From Coprinellus micaceus (taxonomy: Eukaryota > Basidiomycota > Agaricomycetes > Agaricales > Psathyrellaceae): 64,000 nucleotides of DNA. Position numbers and translations under genes: made by a program. Shown here in pieces: positions 1 through 12,030 of the stretch (position 1 is its first letter; each line of letters opens with the position of its first letter). The stretch lies in the NCBI GenBank assembly GCA_951394405.1, contig OX596344.1, forward strand, positions 1,240,001 through 1,304,000. The letters run 5' to 3'. The notes under the pieces are model-generated. The model was not told the origin of the DNA, ran no database searches, and saw only the letters and a program-made list of their open reading frames with translations.

Positions 1-3000
1 TGCTCAACTTCGGTTAGCGCGACTTGAGAGACTCGTTCCAGCCGTTCGGCAAGTTGTGTGATTGCACCAGCCTTCCTAAGTCGTCTCTTCCAAACCGCCC
101 TTGATGCGGGTTGAAACCCATTGGACACCAATTCAGCCTGGTTTCTAGTGAACCTAAACTCCGCATCTTCAGGCCAGCCATTGAATAGGCCATATGATTC
201 GAGCCAGACGTCCTCAGGAGGGAAGTAGGACATTCGTTGGAGTTGTTCCTGAGGCGGGGGTGGAGGAGAGGGAGCAGGCACAACCTCAGCATTGTCGTCG
301 TCGTTGTTGGAAGAGAGAGGAGGCATAGTAGCCTTGGCGTTGTTGGCACCATGGGGAGAGGGAGCAGAAATTGTTGCGGGCCGTTCATCGAGGCTGGTAG
401 AGCAGGCGGTTATGGGGTTTTCGTCGAAGTCGGGTAGCACAGGGGTTTCCTCTTTCTTAGGAGTTGCTGCAGCACACAGTCAGTTGGTGTAGAGAGCGGA
501 GAGAATGGGAAATTACCTTTCATGTACACATAGTGTACGCCACAGATGAAATCAATCTCCTCAGCGCTCAAGCTGTCGTCGAAGTAGTACCGGTTCGACG
601 AATCCTGTCGCACAATACCCAACCCCTGCCTTGACAGACGAGAAGGTCCTGGTATGACGTCGTCCGCTAAGGCAAACTCCACGGCAATTCGCCACACAAG
701 ACCACCCCTCAGGAAGGCAGCCCTCCCTCGATCAGATCTCAGGAATGTTTTGAGTGCACCCACCCAGCTGTCGTAATCCCGCTTCGACCACTCGTACCCT
801 GAGGGGCGATACCGCTTAGGATCGTTGTTGTGGACCAAGGGTATGCGTGGAGGCGGGTTATTCGAGGGAAAACGAGCAAGGGTGTGAAAACGAAAACCCC
901 TCCTGAGTAGGTCCCGTGCGATGTCCGTCGTGTCCATGCCCTTGTCAAGGCGGCAGATGTGGAGCGCTACCGCGGACGAGGTACACCCCAAATACCAACC
1001 GTGCTTGGAGGGGCCGTCAAACATGAAGGCGTACGTTGTCTGAAAGGCGGACGATGTGATGAGGCCCTGGACATTGTGCCACACGGCGCACTCTTCCTCA
1101 AAATTGGCCTTGTTACACTCCAACCGGTGAAACCGTTCTAACTGTTGGACTGAGTGTGTATTGAAGCGACCGATGTCCCAATTGAGTTCTATTTTCCATG
1201 ATCCTTCCTCGCACATCTCCTCGACGAGTTTGGCGTCCAATAAGGCATCTGCAAACAAACCCAGACTCCTGCCCTGGTGAGTTCCCCAGTAGTCGCTGTC
1301 GAGGGTGGTCGAACTATGAGCTCGATGTCCAAGGAGGAAGGCAATGGCGGACCTGGCCCGGTTAGATGGAGGTTTTTTCGGGGCGATGTCGAGACAAGGA
1401 ACAAGATAGCCGACCGAGAGATAGGCGCTGGCTTCTATGTCATCCCGAGCGCCGGAGAACTTGTCAACCGTGCCAGGTACGATGACTTCGTCGACCGGGT
1501 CCGTGTTCATCGCCTCATCGCCGGTGTCGGGGTTGGACCGATGGCTGTCGACCCCTTTTGTTCCAACTCTGTCTTCCCTCCCTCGAGCATATTGCGACTG
1601 AGCGTCCTCTGCATTCAAGCGAAGCTTCATCTCATATGGTGACTCTGAAGGAATGCCGTCCAGGCCATACCATACCCTGAGCAGTTTAATCTCCAGGAGG
1701 TAGGGCGTCCTGTGATACTCGGAGTTTTGGAATGCCGTGTGCTCTAGTTGTTCGTCGGTAGGACGTCCCAAAAAGTCGGCGATGTGCCATGCAGCAGAGA
1801 AGGAATCGTAAATCGCTTGGTCCCTCGAGAACGCGCTCTCAATGCTGAACATCTCCGCCATATCCAGGTCGTCCGCCTTCTCGGGCCTGTAGACACCGTC
1901 ACCGTCAAGCGACCACACCCACATGGTGACCTTTCCCTTCCTAGTTGGGGGGTTCCTCTCCCTCGCCAACCTCAAAGCCCGTTTTAAACTCGTCTCCAGA
2001 GCTTCCAGTCGTGCGGCCGCTTCTGTACGTAGAAGTTCAGAGCGTCGCCATTCAACCAGCTGAGCGTCGGTGGGGTCGGGCCTACAACGAAATTTGCTCC
2101 GCAAGAAAGTGTGAGGGGAGACTGGCGGCGGAGGGACAGGAGAGCTTTGACGTTGAAGGATGTGATCGACGTCCATGTTGCGCGATTGGGAAGACGACAT
2201 ATCGGGCCTGACCTTGAAGACGTCGATAGCGTCACTCGGGGGCTCGAAGCGCTTGAAGTACGGTTTCGCCTCTGCGATGTCGACCTCCCGTTCTCCCCAC
2301 TCCCAGAAGACGGGTATGTTCAGGGAGATAAGCCAGTCGATGGAGACCATGTCGGGGTCGTAGTCGTTCGGGATGACGATAAACGCGCCAACGCGGGCGA
2401 TAGCACCGTCGAATCGACAAACGGATTGCGATATGTCCGTGACGAAGACTTCGTCGAGAGGCTCATCACCAGAATTCGGGGGGTCGAGGAGAATGTCCAT
2501 CCAGGTCGGTATGACTTGGGAAAGGCCCAAAGCACTGATCTCGGCGCCCATTCTTGACAGGGCCGCTACCTCATACGCCAATATTCCTAACCAGACGCTA
2601 AACCAGTCCTTCGCGCTTAATATGTCGACTTCGAGCTGGGACTCGTCGATGTACTTGGTTGCCTGAACGTGTGCGCAAGGCCATGCTGGGTATGCCATTG
2701 GGAGACCGACACACCGCCCCAGCGTATAACAGGCACGGACTACTTTTGCTTGAAGGTCTGTCCAATCGCAAAACCGGGCGGGGTGGGGATAGAATTGGTT
2801 GTTGTTCGATTGCCGGGCGGTAGGAAGCCTTCGAAGACATGCGAAAGTAGGGAGGAGGGTATTGATCGGCGTGCGAGGTAAAAAGGCGAAGAAACCTTGA
2901 GGCCGAGACCAAAACTGGGGCTGAGAGAAGTGGGGGAGGTCGTAGTTTTGCCCGCGGAGGATGCCGTCCGATTTGTAGTTGATGTGAGGACCGGGGGGGA

Positions 3001-3241
3001 GGAGATCGGGTCGCAAGCAATTGGGGGAATAAACGACGGGGCCGCCTTGTGGGGTGAAGTCGTACAAGTAGCCCGGACCCTTCGTTCGAAAGGGGGGCCC
3101 CTGCTTGGCGCTCACCCCCATCATGTAGGTCTCCGTCAACGCCTCCCTCATTTTGAGGATGAGTTTCGGCGGCACGCGGACCTCCTCCATTCTCTCGTTG
3201 GATGGGTCCAAAGGACCGAGCTGGTACGCGGGTCTGGGCAT
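1..3241 (-). CDS. Large unrecognised basidiomycete protein, 3' end cut by window edge
   Basis: Minus-strand gene. Exon 1 (3241..517) opens with MPRPAYQLG and gives about 908 residues. A 50-bp intron (516..467, donor GTAATT, acceptor CTGCAG) shifts the frame, and exon 2 (466..1) stays open to the window edge, so the stop lies outside. No catalytic motif was recognised. Visible features are a Trp/Tyr-rich globular N-terminal half, a charged alpha-helical stretch near residues 370-420 (ALETSLKRALRLARER), a second globular region around residues 630-900 (FDGPSKHGWYLGCTSS), and a Ser/Pro/Asn-rich linker after the splice. It resembles the multi-copy hypothetical proteins of Agaricomycetes but I cannot name a family. 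The open frame before the intron ends at a stop near 410, so the intron is inferred from the longer downstream frame. Confidence 0.6.
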
Positions 3242-3690
3242 GGCAGTGTGTTCGCTTCGTTCGTGGATGTGAACAGGGTCTTCGTTCGCTGTATGGCGAT
3301 GGATGGGTGACGTGCGTAGATGCGATCCGTTGAGTCCGTGGATTGGAAGCGGCCGAGCAGAAGGGCTTGACCGATTTCGGTGCGAGGCGCGGATTGGCAG
3401 GTGGGAGGAGTTGATGAGGGAAGCAGGAGTCTAATGAGGTGGTCCAGCTAGAAGGAGGTACGGGCTGGAGAGGTTGCGGAAGGGGCTTGATTGATGCGGT
3501 ACGACCCGTTCGGGTGCGACGACACTGTCTCGCGCACGACAGTGGTAGGAAGTGAGGTCGGGGGAGCGGATGAGGAGATGGATGTGTAGAGATAAGGGGT
3601 GAATAAATAGAAGGTATCCTCCCAGAGGCCGGGAGACGTGGACCTGCACGCGACGAGGTAAGAGATCGACTACTTCACCCAAAGTTCAGA

Positions 3691-3802
3691 GGAGAAGGGC
3701 CGCTAAACGTCCCGCGCCTCAAACAATGGATGTGCAGTAAGATGGAGGAGGAGGGCCGCTAAACGTCCCGCGCCTCAAACGATGGATGTGCAGCAGGATG
3801 AA
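3691..3802. repeat. 56-bp tandem repeat, two copies
   Basis: Two near-identical units with period 56 bp. Each contains GGCCGCTAAACGTCCC followed by GCGCCTCAAAC (16-mers at 3698-3713 and 3754-3769). The same 16-mer recurs in inverted orientation at 4058-4073 and 4399-4414. Confidence 0.85.
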
Positions 3803-3910
3803 GGTCACCACTGAGGAGGACGCGACAGAGGAGGACGCGGGTGACTCAGCGAGAGCGGAGTTTCAATGGGTCACGAGCTTCAATGGACCCGCACGGGCCA
3901 GCGGAGTTTG

Positions 3911-4583
3911 AAATGGACTTGGCGCGTCGGGTCCCACACGCTCCTCGTTGTCCCCAACCACCACCTTCACCCACCTCAACATCGCATCGCATACTCAGGG
4001 GGTCGAACGTGGGCCGAGTGGGGACGGGCGCGAATCCCCCTTCCGTCACGCTGGAGAGGGACGTTTAGCGGCCCGACTCCAGTTGGAAGGGGGTGGAGTT
4101 CTTGTACCTACATCTGTCTCATCGACCCCTCTCCCTCACGATCAGTGACATAGCGGCCTACCGAGGACCCAGTCAATCTCATAGGGCGCCTACGTCATGT
4201 CTTACCCCCACCGCCTAGTTCTAGAGCGACCACGGCCACACCCACGAAATGGACTTGGCGCGTCCCATCCCACACGCTCCTCGTTGTCCCCAACCACCAC
4301 CTTCACCTGCCTCAACATCGCATCGCATCGCATACTAGGGGTCTCGAACGTGGGCCGAGTGGGGACGGGCGCGAAGCCCTCTTCCATCACGCTGGAGAGG
4401 GACGTTTAGCGGCCCGACTCCAGTTGGAAGGGGGTGGAGTTCTTGTACCTACATCTGTCTCATCCGACCCCTCTCCCTCACGACCAGTGACATAGCGGCC
4501 TAACGAGAACAAGGTCAATCTCGTAGGGCGCCTACGTCATGTCTTACCTCCGCCGCCTAGTTCTAGAGCGACCACATCCACGA
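3911..4583. repeat. 336-bp tandem duplication
   Basis: Unit 1 is 3911-4246 and unit 2 is 4247 to about 4583. They share long identical blocks, for example ACACGCTCCTCGTTGTCCCC, GGGACGTTTAGCGGCC and CGGCCTA, with a few substitutions and small indels (unit 2 has an extra CATCG). The divergence suggests a fairly recent duplication. Each unit carries one inverted copy of the 16-mer found in the neighbouring 56-bp repeats. Confidence 0.85.
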
Positions 4584-4715
4584 AACCCATCCCGCCCAGA
4601 GGCTTCACTTAGTCCCACCTAAACAACCCGACCAGAAACGTCCGTCGCGCAACAGTTCCCCTTCACGAAGCCATATCATCCTCCCCTCCATTCATTAAAT
4701 CCAATCGTCGAGGCG

Positions 4716-5042
4716 ATGCCGAACTTCGACTACCAGGAGGAAGTCATTCGGCGACGCACCGCCTATCTAACCCTCCTCCAAGCTAGGAACCACCCCCTTC
4801 GACCTTCATCACCTGGTACCGAAGTCCTCGTAGTCGTCAGGGAATCGCGATCGGACATTGCTCCGGGATCTGAGCACCACCTAGGCACGGATGCTCGAAG
4901 GCCAGTGACCATGATCCTCCCGTGGTCCGCACCTCACCACGACGTCGAAGAGATCCATGAACTGAGACCAGGAGATGCCGTTTTTGTTCGCCAATTGAGA
5001 GAAGACCGTCCCGAGGACGACGTGTTTGTATGCCATCTGTGA
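4716..5042 (+). pseudogene. Orphan partial copy of the TET/JBP-like first exon
   Basis: An open frame of 108 codons starting MPNFDYQEEV. Its end (HELRPGDAVFVR...EDDVFV) resembles the end of the first exon of the next gene ([12 protein letters not shown]...EDVVIG), and both stop at an equivalent splice donor (GTGAGT at 5039 here, 5647 there). No matching downstream exon follows before the next gene's ATG at 5321. I read it as a tandem duplicate of exon 1 that lost the rest of the gene. Alternatively it is an upstream coding exon joined by a roughly 310-bp intron, which would be long for this locus. Confidence 0.45.
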
Positions 5043-5320
5043 GTATTCATTCCGGGTTGACCGGTTGGCCATTCATTGACCCCAAAACTCCTCCAGTCTT
5101 GTCACTGTGGAATCACCCCGCCAACGCACCCGCCCTAGGGCGCCCTATCCGATCGCCCCCACTCTCCCCAGCCGCAGCAATCGCACCAACTTCATCATGT
5201 ACCCACCTGTCTCCGATTAGTTTGACTTTGTCGTAGTGTAGCAGCCGCACGATTTGAGACAAAAATTCAATGCATATACATTTCCCCTTCTGTTTCACGT
5301 TTCCTTATCCTCTTTCCACC

Positions 5321-8300
5321 ATGCCAATCGTCATGAACCCTGTCAACAGCGCGCCCCGCGCCGCCGGTAGCTTCCCACCCATGTTTGAAGCCGTTGGCCA
5401 CCCTCATCTACCCCCGCACATGAACCGTGCATTTGTAATCCTCCTCGATATTGAACTGAAGGCTCGCAAGCGTCGATCCCAGACCGAACGGGACCTCAAG
5501 ATCCCCTCGCAGACTAACAAACAAGTGCTTGAGCGGCGAGGTTTCTCGGAGCTTCGACACGGTGACATCTTATTCGGACGGGACAAGAGATGTGGTCCCG
5601 ATGGAGCATGGCAGGAGGACGTTGTCATTGGGTGGGTGACCGATGAGTGAGTTATCACTAACGTCGCCCCCATTACAAGCACTGACCATAATACAGGCGA
5701 CTCTTCGTACAATCCGAGAAGGACGGCGTCCACGATGTGATGATATCGCTCCTTGGGCCTGAGGAGGAGCGCAGGCCGGACAGAGTCCGGATAGAGGCAT
5801 TGGGCCTGGAAGGGGTTGCGGATGGCAAACGGTGTTTCACGTTCGGACCGACCACACAGCAGTCCCCCCATATCATAGCGCCCTCCCGTCACCTGAAGGT
5901 ATCATGTCAGCAAGAAGGGTCCGGGGAGGTGCAGCAAGTAGTGAAGCAAGCCCTCGAGGTGCGTTCCCAATTTAGAAAGGGATTTTGACTTACACGATTG
6001 ATTTTAGACTATCACCCCCTTGGCGATTCGCTCTTTCGAGATGGGCCCCGAGAAAGTCGTCGACACCATCAGGGACCAGACCGACATGGTGGGGATGCCT
6101 CGTCTGGGGTGCGACAAAAATTGGGCATTCCCTGCAGCGCAGTGCAATATCGGTGCCGCCCAGAGTTCAGGAACGAGTGAGTGCGGGGAATATCAATTCA
6201 TATGGCGCGCTAACTGGGATGTAGGTGGTTCCCTCGACGGCGAAATGGGGCACTTCGGAGGGGCCCATGGAGATCCTGGGGACAGCGTCGGTGCATTCAC
6301 CAATATCCTTGCGGTCCCTCAACTTCCACCCGGATATGACCCTGGGCGCTTCTTCCTTCTTTACCTGGGACTCTACGTCACGCTTCATCCCTTCGTCTCT
6401 CTCAACTTCTCAGGGCGACAGGCTCACGGTGCTACGGCCGCCACTGCCCCCCCTGGAGTCCAGCCAGCCAACCATGCGTACCGCTGCAACTTCGTGTTCT
6501 ACCCTCCAGCATCGATGATGTCAGGGAAATCTCGGTATACATTAGCATCTCATCAAGATGGGACGCCCCTCTATAGGTCGCCGGAGATGGTTGACTATGG
6601 GTAAGTCTCACATCGTTCATGGCATGCCCCTTACTGATGGAACCGCCACTAGCGGCGACCGTGTATCCCCGTCCCAGTGCAACGACTCTACGTGGGCAAG
6701 GGATGCTGGTGCTATACTGCCCACCAATGCGCATGCAGTCTTTATGAGTCGTGGATGTCTGGAACTGTGTGGAGATGTCTTGGGGCAGCTTCCGAGCGGG
6801 ATGGACGTTCAGATTGACGCCAAAAAGTTCTACGCCTCCATCAGCTACGTCAACGACTCAGGGCAACGAGTTACACCTGAACTTAGTCCCCTGACGCCTC
6901 GGTGCGGTCCGGATTCCAACGAAGAGGAGAGGAGAATTGCCAGAGTCCGCTTCAAGAGGCTTCAAGATCGGATGGACAAGTTTCACCCATCGAGTGTCTA
7001 CAAAACTCCGTCCAAGAAAGAAGCAAGCTCCAGCAAGAAGACCCAACACGGGCGCGGTGCTGCCCGACGAAAGAGAGGGTGGTCGAGTAAGCAATAATGC
7101 ATCCATGTATTCCCCGTAGCCTTATCAATAACCATGTGCAACGTGTTGACAGTCAACAAAATTGATGGAGGGGCAAACGAACGAGATGAGAGCGAAGATG
7201 AGGCAAGCTACAACCATGGGGACAGTGAAGGATGGTCACCAGAGAGCGAAGAGCGGAGCGAAGAAGACGACTTCAACCACGCGCCTGGGAGAGAAGAGCG
7301 GGGCGAGGAAGACGACTTCAACTACGCGTCCGAGCGAGAGGAGCGGGGGGAGGAAGACGACGTCAACTACGCGCCTGAGAGAGAAGAGCGGGGCCAGGAA
7401 GACGACTTCAACTACGCGTCCGAGCGAGAGGAGCGGGGGGAGGAAGACGACGTCAACTACGCGCCTGAGAGAGAAGAGCGGGGCGAGGAAGACGACTTCC
7501 ACTACGCGCCTGAGAGAGAAGAGCGGGGCGAGGAAGACGACTTCCACCAAGCACCTGAGAGCGAAGATCGGAGCTGGGACGAATCTTTAGGAAGTGAAGA
7601 ACAGAGCAAAGACCTAGACAATGGAACGGTGACCGTGGAGGGCGGAGGGGGAGGCGCCGAATGGGTGGAGTACCCGAGGAATGATGAGAAAGTGATGGAA
7701 TTTCCGGAGGATGGAAATGAAGGCGATGTTCAAATGGAGTCTCCAGAGGGCGAAGAGAGACTCGTCATTGAGACTCGGTTATGGGATGACGAGGAGGGTG
7801 TATTCTCTCGACCGGGAAACAGTGAGTATGATACGTGATCGATTTCTCAGCAGCAACTAATGCTGCAAACTAATCAGAACGGAAACTTGCCGAGAGCCCA
7901 CTGCCTGCACCCAGCAACAAGCGTCAACGAAAGTCTGCCCTTTACAAGATCGTCGACCGACTGAATCCTACAGCGATCAAGGCGGAGCTGCGCGTTATCG
8001 ACAGAGAGTCTGCGATAACGAATACTCACCAACCCCAGTCAAGGGAAAGCGAGAACATTCGTGTAGATGAACTAAAGACGCTCAGTGACATCATGGTGCA
8101 CCACCCCGAGAGTAAGGAGGCCATAACGTCCGCCAGGAAGATCCTTGACAGTACGCGAAGGGGAGAGGTGGGAGTCGTGAGGTCGAGCAGCACGTTGCGA
8201 CACACCCGGAGAGCCATAATCGAAACCTCTACCCATTTCTGGGAATGGCTTGACATCACCATCCCTCGGTTGGTGTCCGAATATCTGGAAGACATCCGCC

Positions 8301-9766
8301 CAGGGTCCGGGAAACCGTACGGAGCGACAGAGAACTGGCTGCAGTCTCTGACTCGAGATATGGCCGGAATGGTGTTCCACAAACAGATTGCTTTGCACCA
8401 TACACTGCCCGATTACCTGGACGTTCCGAGGCGCACCTTCACAATCACCAACAAGACGAATCGTACACTAGTGCCTTCAGATCCGGCCTTCGGAACGCAA
8501 GTCACGAAGAAAGTGATGGACGCGATATTGCTCAGTCTTCAAGCATCGCACAGCAAGCTTGAGCAAGCGCGGGCTTGGGCCTTCTCGATGTTGAAAAGGC
8601 GATGCGGGGGCTCCTTCCTGGGATCGCTATGCGCATGGGATCTCTTCGTTAACTTCAAGCTGACCGATTACACTGCTGTGTCGTCGGCGTCGGTGGAGAG
8701 GTGGGACATTGAGCGGTGCGAGACGGCAATGATGGAGCATCTCCAGAGTACGGGATTGTCCTCACTTCTGCCCCTGTTTGAGGATGTCAGAGAGACGCCA
8801 GTCTTAACCCACGACCAGCTGATGAACCTATACTCGGATGGGTGGGGAGACCTATGGACGTTTGTCCAGACATCCATGAGGATTGTGAACGGATCTGAGG
8901 TCAACGGCAACCCGCAGCTGCAAAGGCTTGCATCGTTGGTGCGTCAAGACCGTACAGGCTGTCTGCCGTTCAGAGAGAAAGTACCAGAGTTGCAGAGAGC
9001 ACGGGGTGAAGGAGGGTTCTACCACCCAGACATCGTGAAGACAACAGCAGGAATATTCAGCGCGTTGGTTTGGCGGGTAATCTCATTCAACACCCCGTTT
9101 GCCAGGGAGCATAGGATGACTTACGAGAACGACGAAGATTACCTGGGGGAGGTCGAATCCTGCGAGGCGGGGACGTATGTATGCAAACCGAACGCGTACG
9201 GGCACCCCATCTGCAACAATGGACCATCCCTTGCCAAGAAGTTCTGGCAGTCATTGACCCAGGGACCTGCAGAAAGATGGGAGGATTTCACCAGTGGGCA
9301 ACCAACATTTGAAGGGTGCCTGGCGTACTTCCGGACGCGGGAAGGAAAGAAGAACATTTTCCCGGGACTAGGCAACCTACTATCGTTCCTCCTCGTGTGC
9401 GACCTATCATACGCTGGTGTGTGTCCACCTCCAGACGAGTTCGACGTGTGTAGAAGTATCCTCCAGAATAAGGGGGGAAGTCTGAAGGAGTTGAATGCGC
9501 TCGGCCTCATGCGTCCCTTGGATACGATGCCGTCAGATTGCGATGTCCGACTGCACGCTGTTTCAGATGGATTCGACGAGGTCGTTAGATTCCTGGAGAA
9601 TAATTTGACGAAGGAAGATATGGAGGAGATAGGGCTGGACACCATCTGTGTGGAGCACATTCTATGCAAAGCTCACAAACTTGGTGGCCATATCCATGGC
9701 GCGAGGCTCGAGGGACAAGGAGAGGAAACCGATGATTCGCAGAGTAACTCAGTCAAGTTGGATTAA
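5321..9766 (+). CDS. Probable TET/JBP-like 2OG-Fe(II) dioxygenase with long C-terminal extension
   Basis: Six exons with compatible phases: 5321-5646, 5697-5958, 6008-6600, 6653-7086, 7153-7821, 7878-9766; 1,390 residues. Exon 3 carries the signature used for the call: an HGD (HxD) iron ligand pair in [10 protein letters not shown], a long hydrophobic strand ([13 protein letters not shown]), a distal His in [10 protein letters not shown], and an Arg in [10 protein letters not shown]. This matches the order HxD...H...R of fungal TET/JBP dioxygenases, which oxidise 5-methylcytosine or thymine in DNA. Exon 4 ends in a Lys/Arg-rich tail. Exon 5 is an acidic 15-residue repeat. Exon 6 is a large, mostly helical unknown domain with no motif I recognise. 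If the intron at 7087-7152 is not removed, translation stops at 7097 and gives a short dioxygenase-only protein. The ATG at 5321 sits in a good context (CCACCATGCC). The dioxygenase assignment is by motif only. The neighbouring Plavaka transposase supports it, because these families are known to associate. Confidence 0.6.
7245..7565 (+). repeat. 45-bp coding tandem repeat (acidic 15-mer)
   Basis: About seven copies of a 45-bp unit encoding [15 protein letters not shown] inside exon 5 of the dioxygenase-like gene. Copies alternate between FNYAS and VNYAP types, so the array probably grew by duplication of two-unit blocks. Confidence 0.9.
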
Positions 9767-10426
9767 GAACGATCTCCACCAGCTCAACGAGATGCTACTC
9801 GTACTACTACTACGACAACACCAGTGTTCGAATTGAAGGTACGGTAAAGCTAGGCTCAAAATGCGGCTCCTCGCCCGAAATAGCAATTCTGTAACATCCT
9901 CTTCGGGCTCGACATTCAGAATGGCCACAAAATCGTCCCTGTATTGAATGGAACACGTGCCGATTCCCGAGGCGAGTTAGGCGCCTTTCTAAGTTTCCTT
10001 TATTGGACGGATGGTCTGAGCCTGGCTTTATATGGATTTCACAACAATTAGCGTAATCTTCGAGGGGCCGTGCGCTCTCCTGCGTCATGTTACGATAGCT
10101 CGGGAACGTCAATGACCGCAACCGCACACAGTGGCACCCGTTTTGGCAGTAACTTATGCGGGCGCGCCCTGCTTCCAGAATTAGCCAAACCCGTCCTCGT
10201 GGGGTACCTTGTTTTTTTTTTTACCAAAGCTGGTAACCGACGAAGGGCCTGAGAAGGGATTATCAGGGCCAGCAGGGCCAGCCAAAACACATATAAGTCA
10301 CACCAGCCACTGCCTGTGGATCGTCACAACCCATCCCAGAGAAGGGCGTACCTCCCTCGCGCTTCCTGTTATCCATCCCCGCCCCTGCACACCTCCGTAC
10401 GAATACCGCAGCTTCTTGTGGGTTTC
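9767..10426. other. Intergenic gap
   Basis: No supported gene. It contains a run of ten T near 10209 and the promoter side of the next plus-strand gene. Nothing else was recognised. Confidence 0.5.
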
Positions 10427-11737
10427 ATGTCTTCGCCAAATCCATTCAACATCCCAGCATCCGACTCTCCGCACACTCCTCCCTTCCAGAATGGCGGTAA
10501 CACACCTCGCTACGGCACCATACCGCCGTTGTCCCTGGTCGTGTACCACCGGGGGAGGTCGAAGTTCCAGTTGAACCCGTACTCTTGGCAACACGCTTTC
10601 CTTACTGGTCACTATGGAACCCCTACCGTTTTTCTCAGTCCGGAGCTGAGCACGCCAGGTCAGTCATCTCTGAGACGCCAGCACTTCGCTAACAGACATC
10701 ACTTTGTACCAACCCAGGTTTAGACCATGGTCTCACTGAAGTGCCGTGCCCTATCCAGTCTCATCAAGTTTCTATTCAAGTCGTACCGCACCTACTCACT
10801 TCACCAGCGGACGTACCTGACTCAACGGCACTGAGGAGCCTCTCGAGGGCTCAGGTCTCCGAAGAGCCAGATGAAGTACCGAACATTGCATCTAACAGCC
10901 CGAACGTGGAAACCCCAGTTGCAGATTCCGTTGTTACCAAGCCAACTAACCGTTCCATCGGCTGGAAGGACGAGGCTGGCAATGCGGAGACGACCCTCTA
11001 CGAAGCTGGTGAGCTCGCTAGTACCGTTTGTATAGCGTGACACGTCTGACCAGCCCCTTTGAAGTCGCCACTCTAGAACAGACTCGGCATGCTCAGCCTT
11101 TCCCGTTGTCTCCACTCCACGGCTCAGAGACGACTTCAGTACCCTCAGCGGAGTATGTTGCTCAGCCAGCAGAACTGAACCACCGTCGATTCTCTCCTTA
11201 CAACCTCAGAAAAAGAGACCATGCCGTTATGCACCAGGTCCGAGAGCAGGCGCAGGCAGCGGGTGAGTTCAAATCTGTCGTCGAGGTGGTATGTATCTGA
11301 CACGGACGCTCTTGTTGTCGCCTTTAGCGATACCATTCGACAATTTCATTTTGCGACGTGCGGGCATCAAGATGTTTAACCCAGCAATTTTGACCTCTTC
11401 TGATATCGACTTGCTCTACGACTGCGGCTCTTCCACTGGGAGAGGGATCACGATTGCTCAGTTTGGGAAGATTTTCAAACGCTGCATGGATTGCGACCAC
11501 TATGTCTTCAGGCCTCGAAGCAACAAGGGCCATGATTGCAATGGTCCGGCTGTTGATGTGAAGGGGGATGATTTTCGTTTGACAGAGTATTTCTTCATTG
11601 ACCACTACCTTGGGTTGACTGAAGACGACTTCAAATCCATTCTCGGTGTTTGTGATACCTGCCTTCGCGTGCACCTGGTACAGTGGTCGGAATGGCACAA
11701 ATGCCCTCCTGGGCACGACCTTGACTTTGTGGAGTAG
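10427..11737 (+). CDS. Small Cys/His-rich accessory protein of the transposon-like block
   Basis: Four exons with compatible phases: 10427-10658, 10718-11008, 11077-11262, 11328-11737; 372 residues. The N-terminal two thirds are low in structure and rich in Ser, Pro and Thr, ending in a basic PYNLRKRDH stretch. The C-terminal 130 residues are compact and carry regularly spaced Cys and His: CMDCDHYVF, then GHDCNG, CDTCLRVHL and HKCPPGH, which looks like a zinc-binding fold. No known family was recognised. It lies on the same strand between the TET/JBP-like gene and the Plavaka transposase, so a DNA-binding or accessory role in the same element is possible; that is inference from context only. 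Confidence 0.6.
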
Positions 11738-12030
11738 ATAACAACCTGCTGAGTACGCCGTCTTTACCAAGTTCCCCTCCATTCCCTCTTCCAACCTTCA
11801 TTACTGTTGATACCATATATCATACTGTCGAGATAATGCATTTCATCCCACGTCCGCCTCACTTAATCGTTCAACAGGGCGTCTTGTGAAAAGGTACATG
11901 CAACATACAAAAAGGTACATACATACATACATACATACATACAATAATTATACTACTCAGTATGCATAGTAGGGTATATGGACACGTTCGATATTCAAGG
12001 AAGAGCGCAAGAGGAAACCATTCACCCTGC
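11738..12030. repeat. Intergenic gap with (TACA)n microsatellite
   Basis: Short gap between convergent genes. A TACA microsatellite of about seven units lies at 11914-11943. No gene was seen. Confidence 0.7.

Larger units (their letters stand above)
3242..4715. other. Repeat-rich intergenic region
   Basis: About 1.5 kb without a convincing gene between a minus-strand gene and the plus-strand TET/JBP-like locus. The first 450 bp are a possible divergent promoter region. The remainder is made of the repeats listed separately at 3691-3802 and 3911-4583. Short open frames here are repeat-derived and occur in duplicate, so I do not call them genes. Confidence 0.6.

Noticed and set aside
14..388. 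A separate 124-residue protein on the minus strand
   Set aside because: The same strand has a longer frame joined by a 50-bp intron (467-516) to the large upstream exon and open to the window edge; the 124-residue frame is a shadow.
7162..7590. Repeat-rich proteins in other frames of the acidic repeat, on both strands
   Set aside because: Any 45-bp repeat keeps several frames open; only the acidic frame joins flanking exons in phase.
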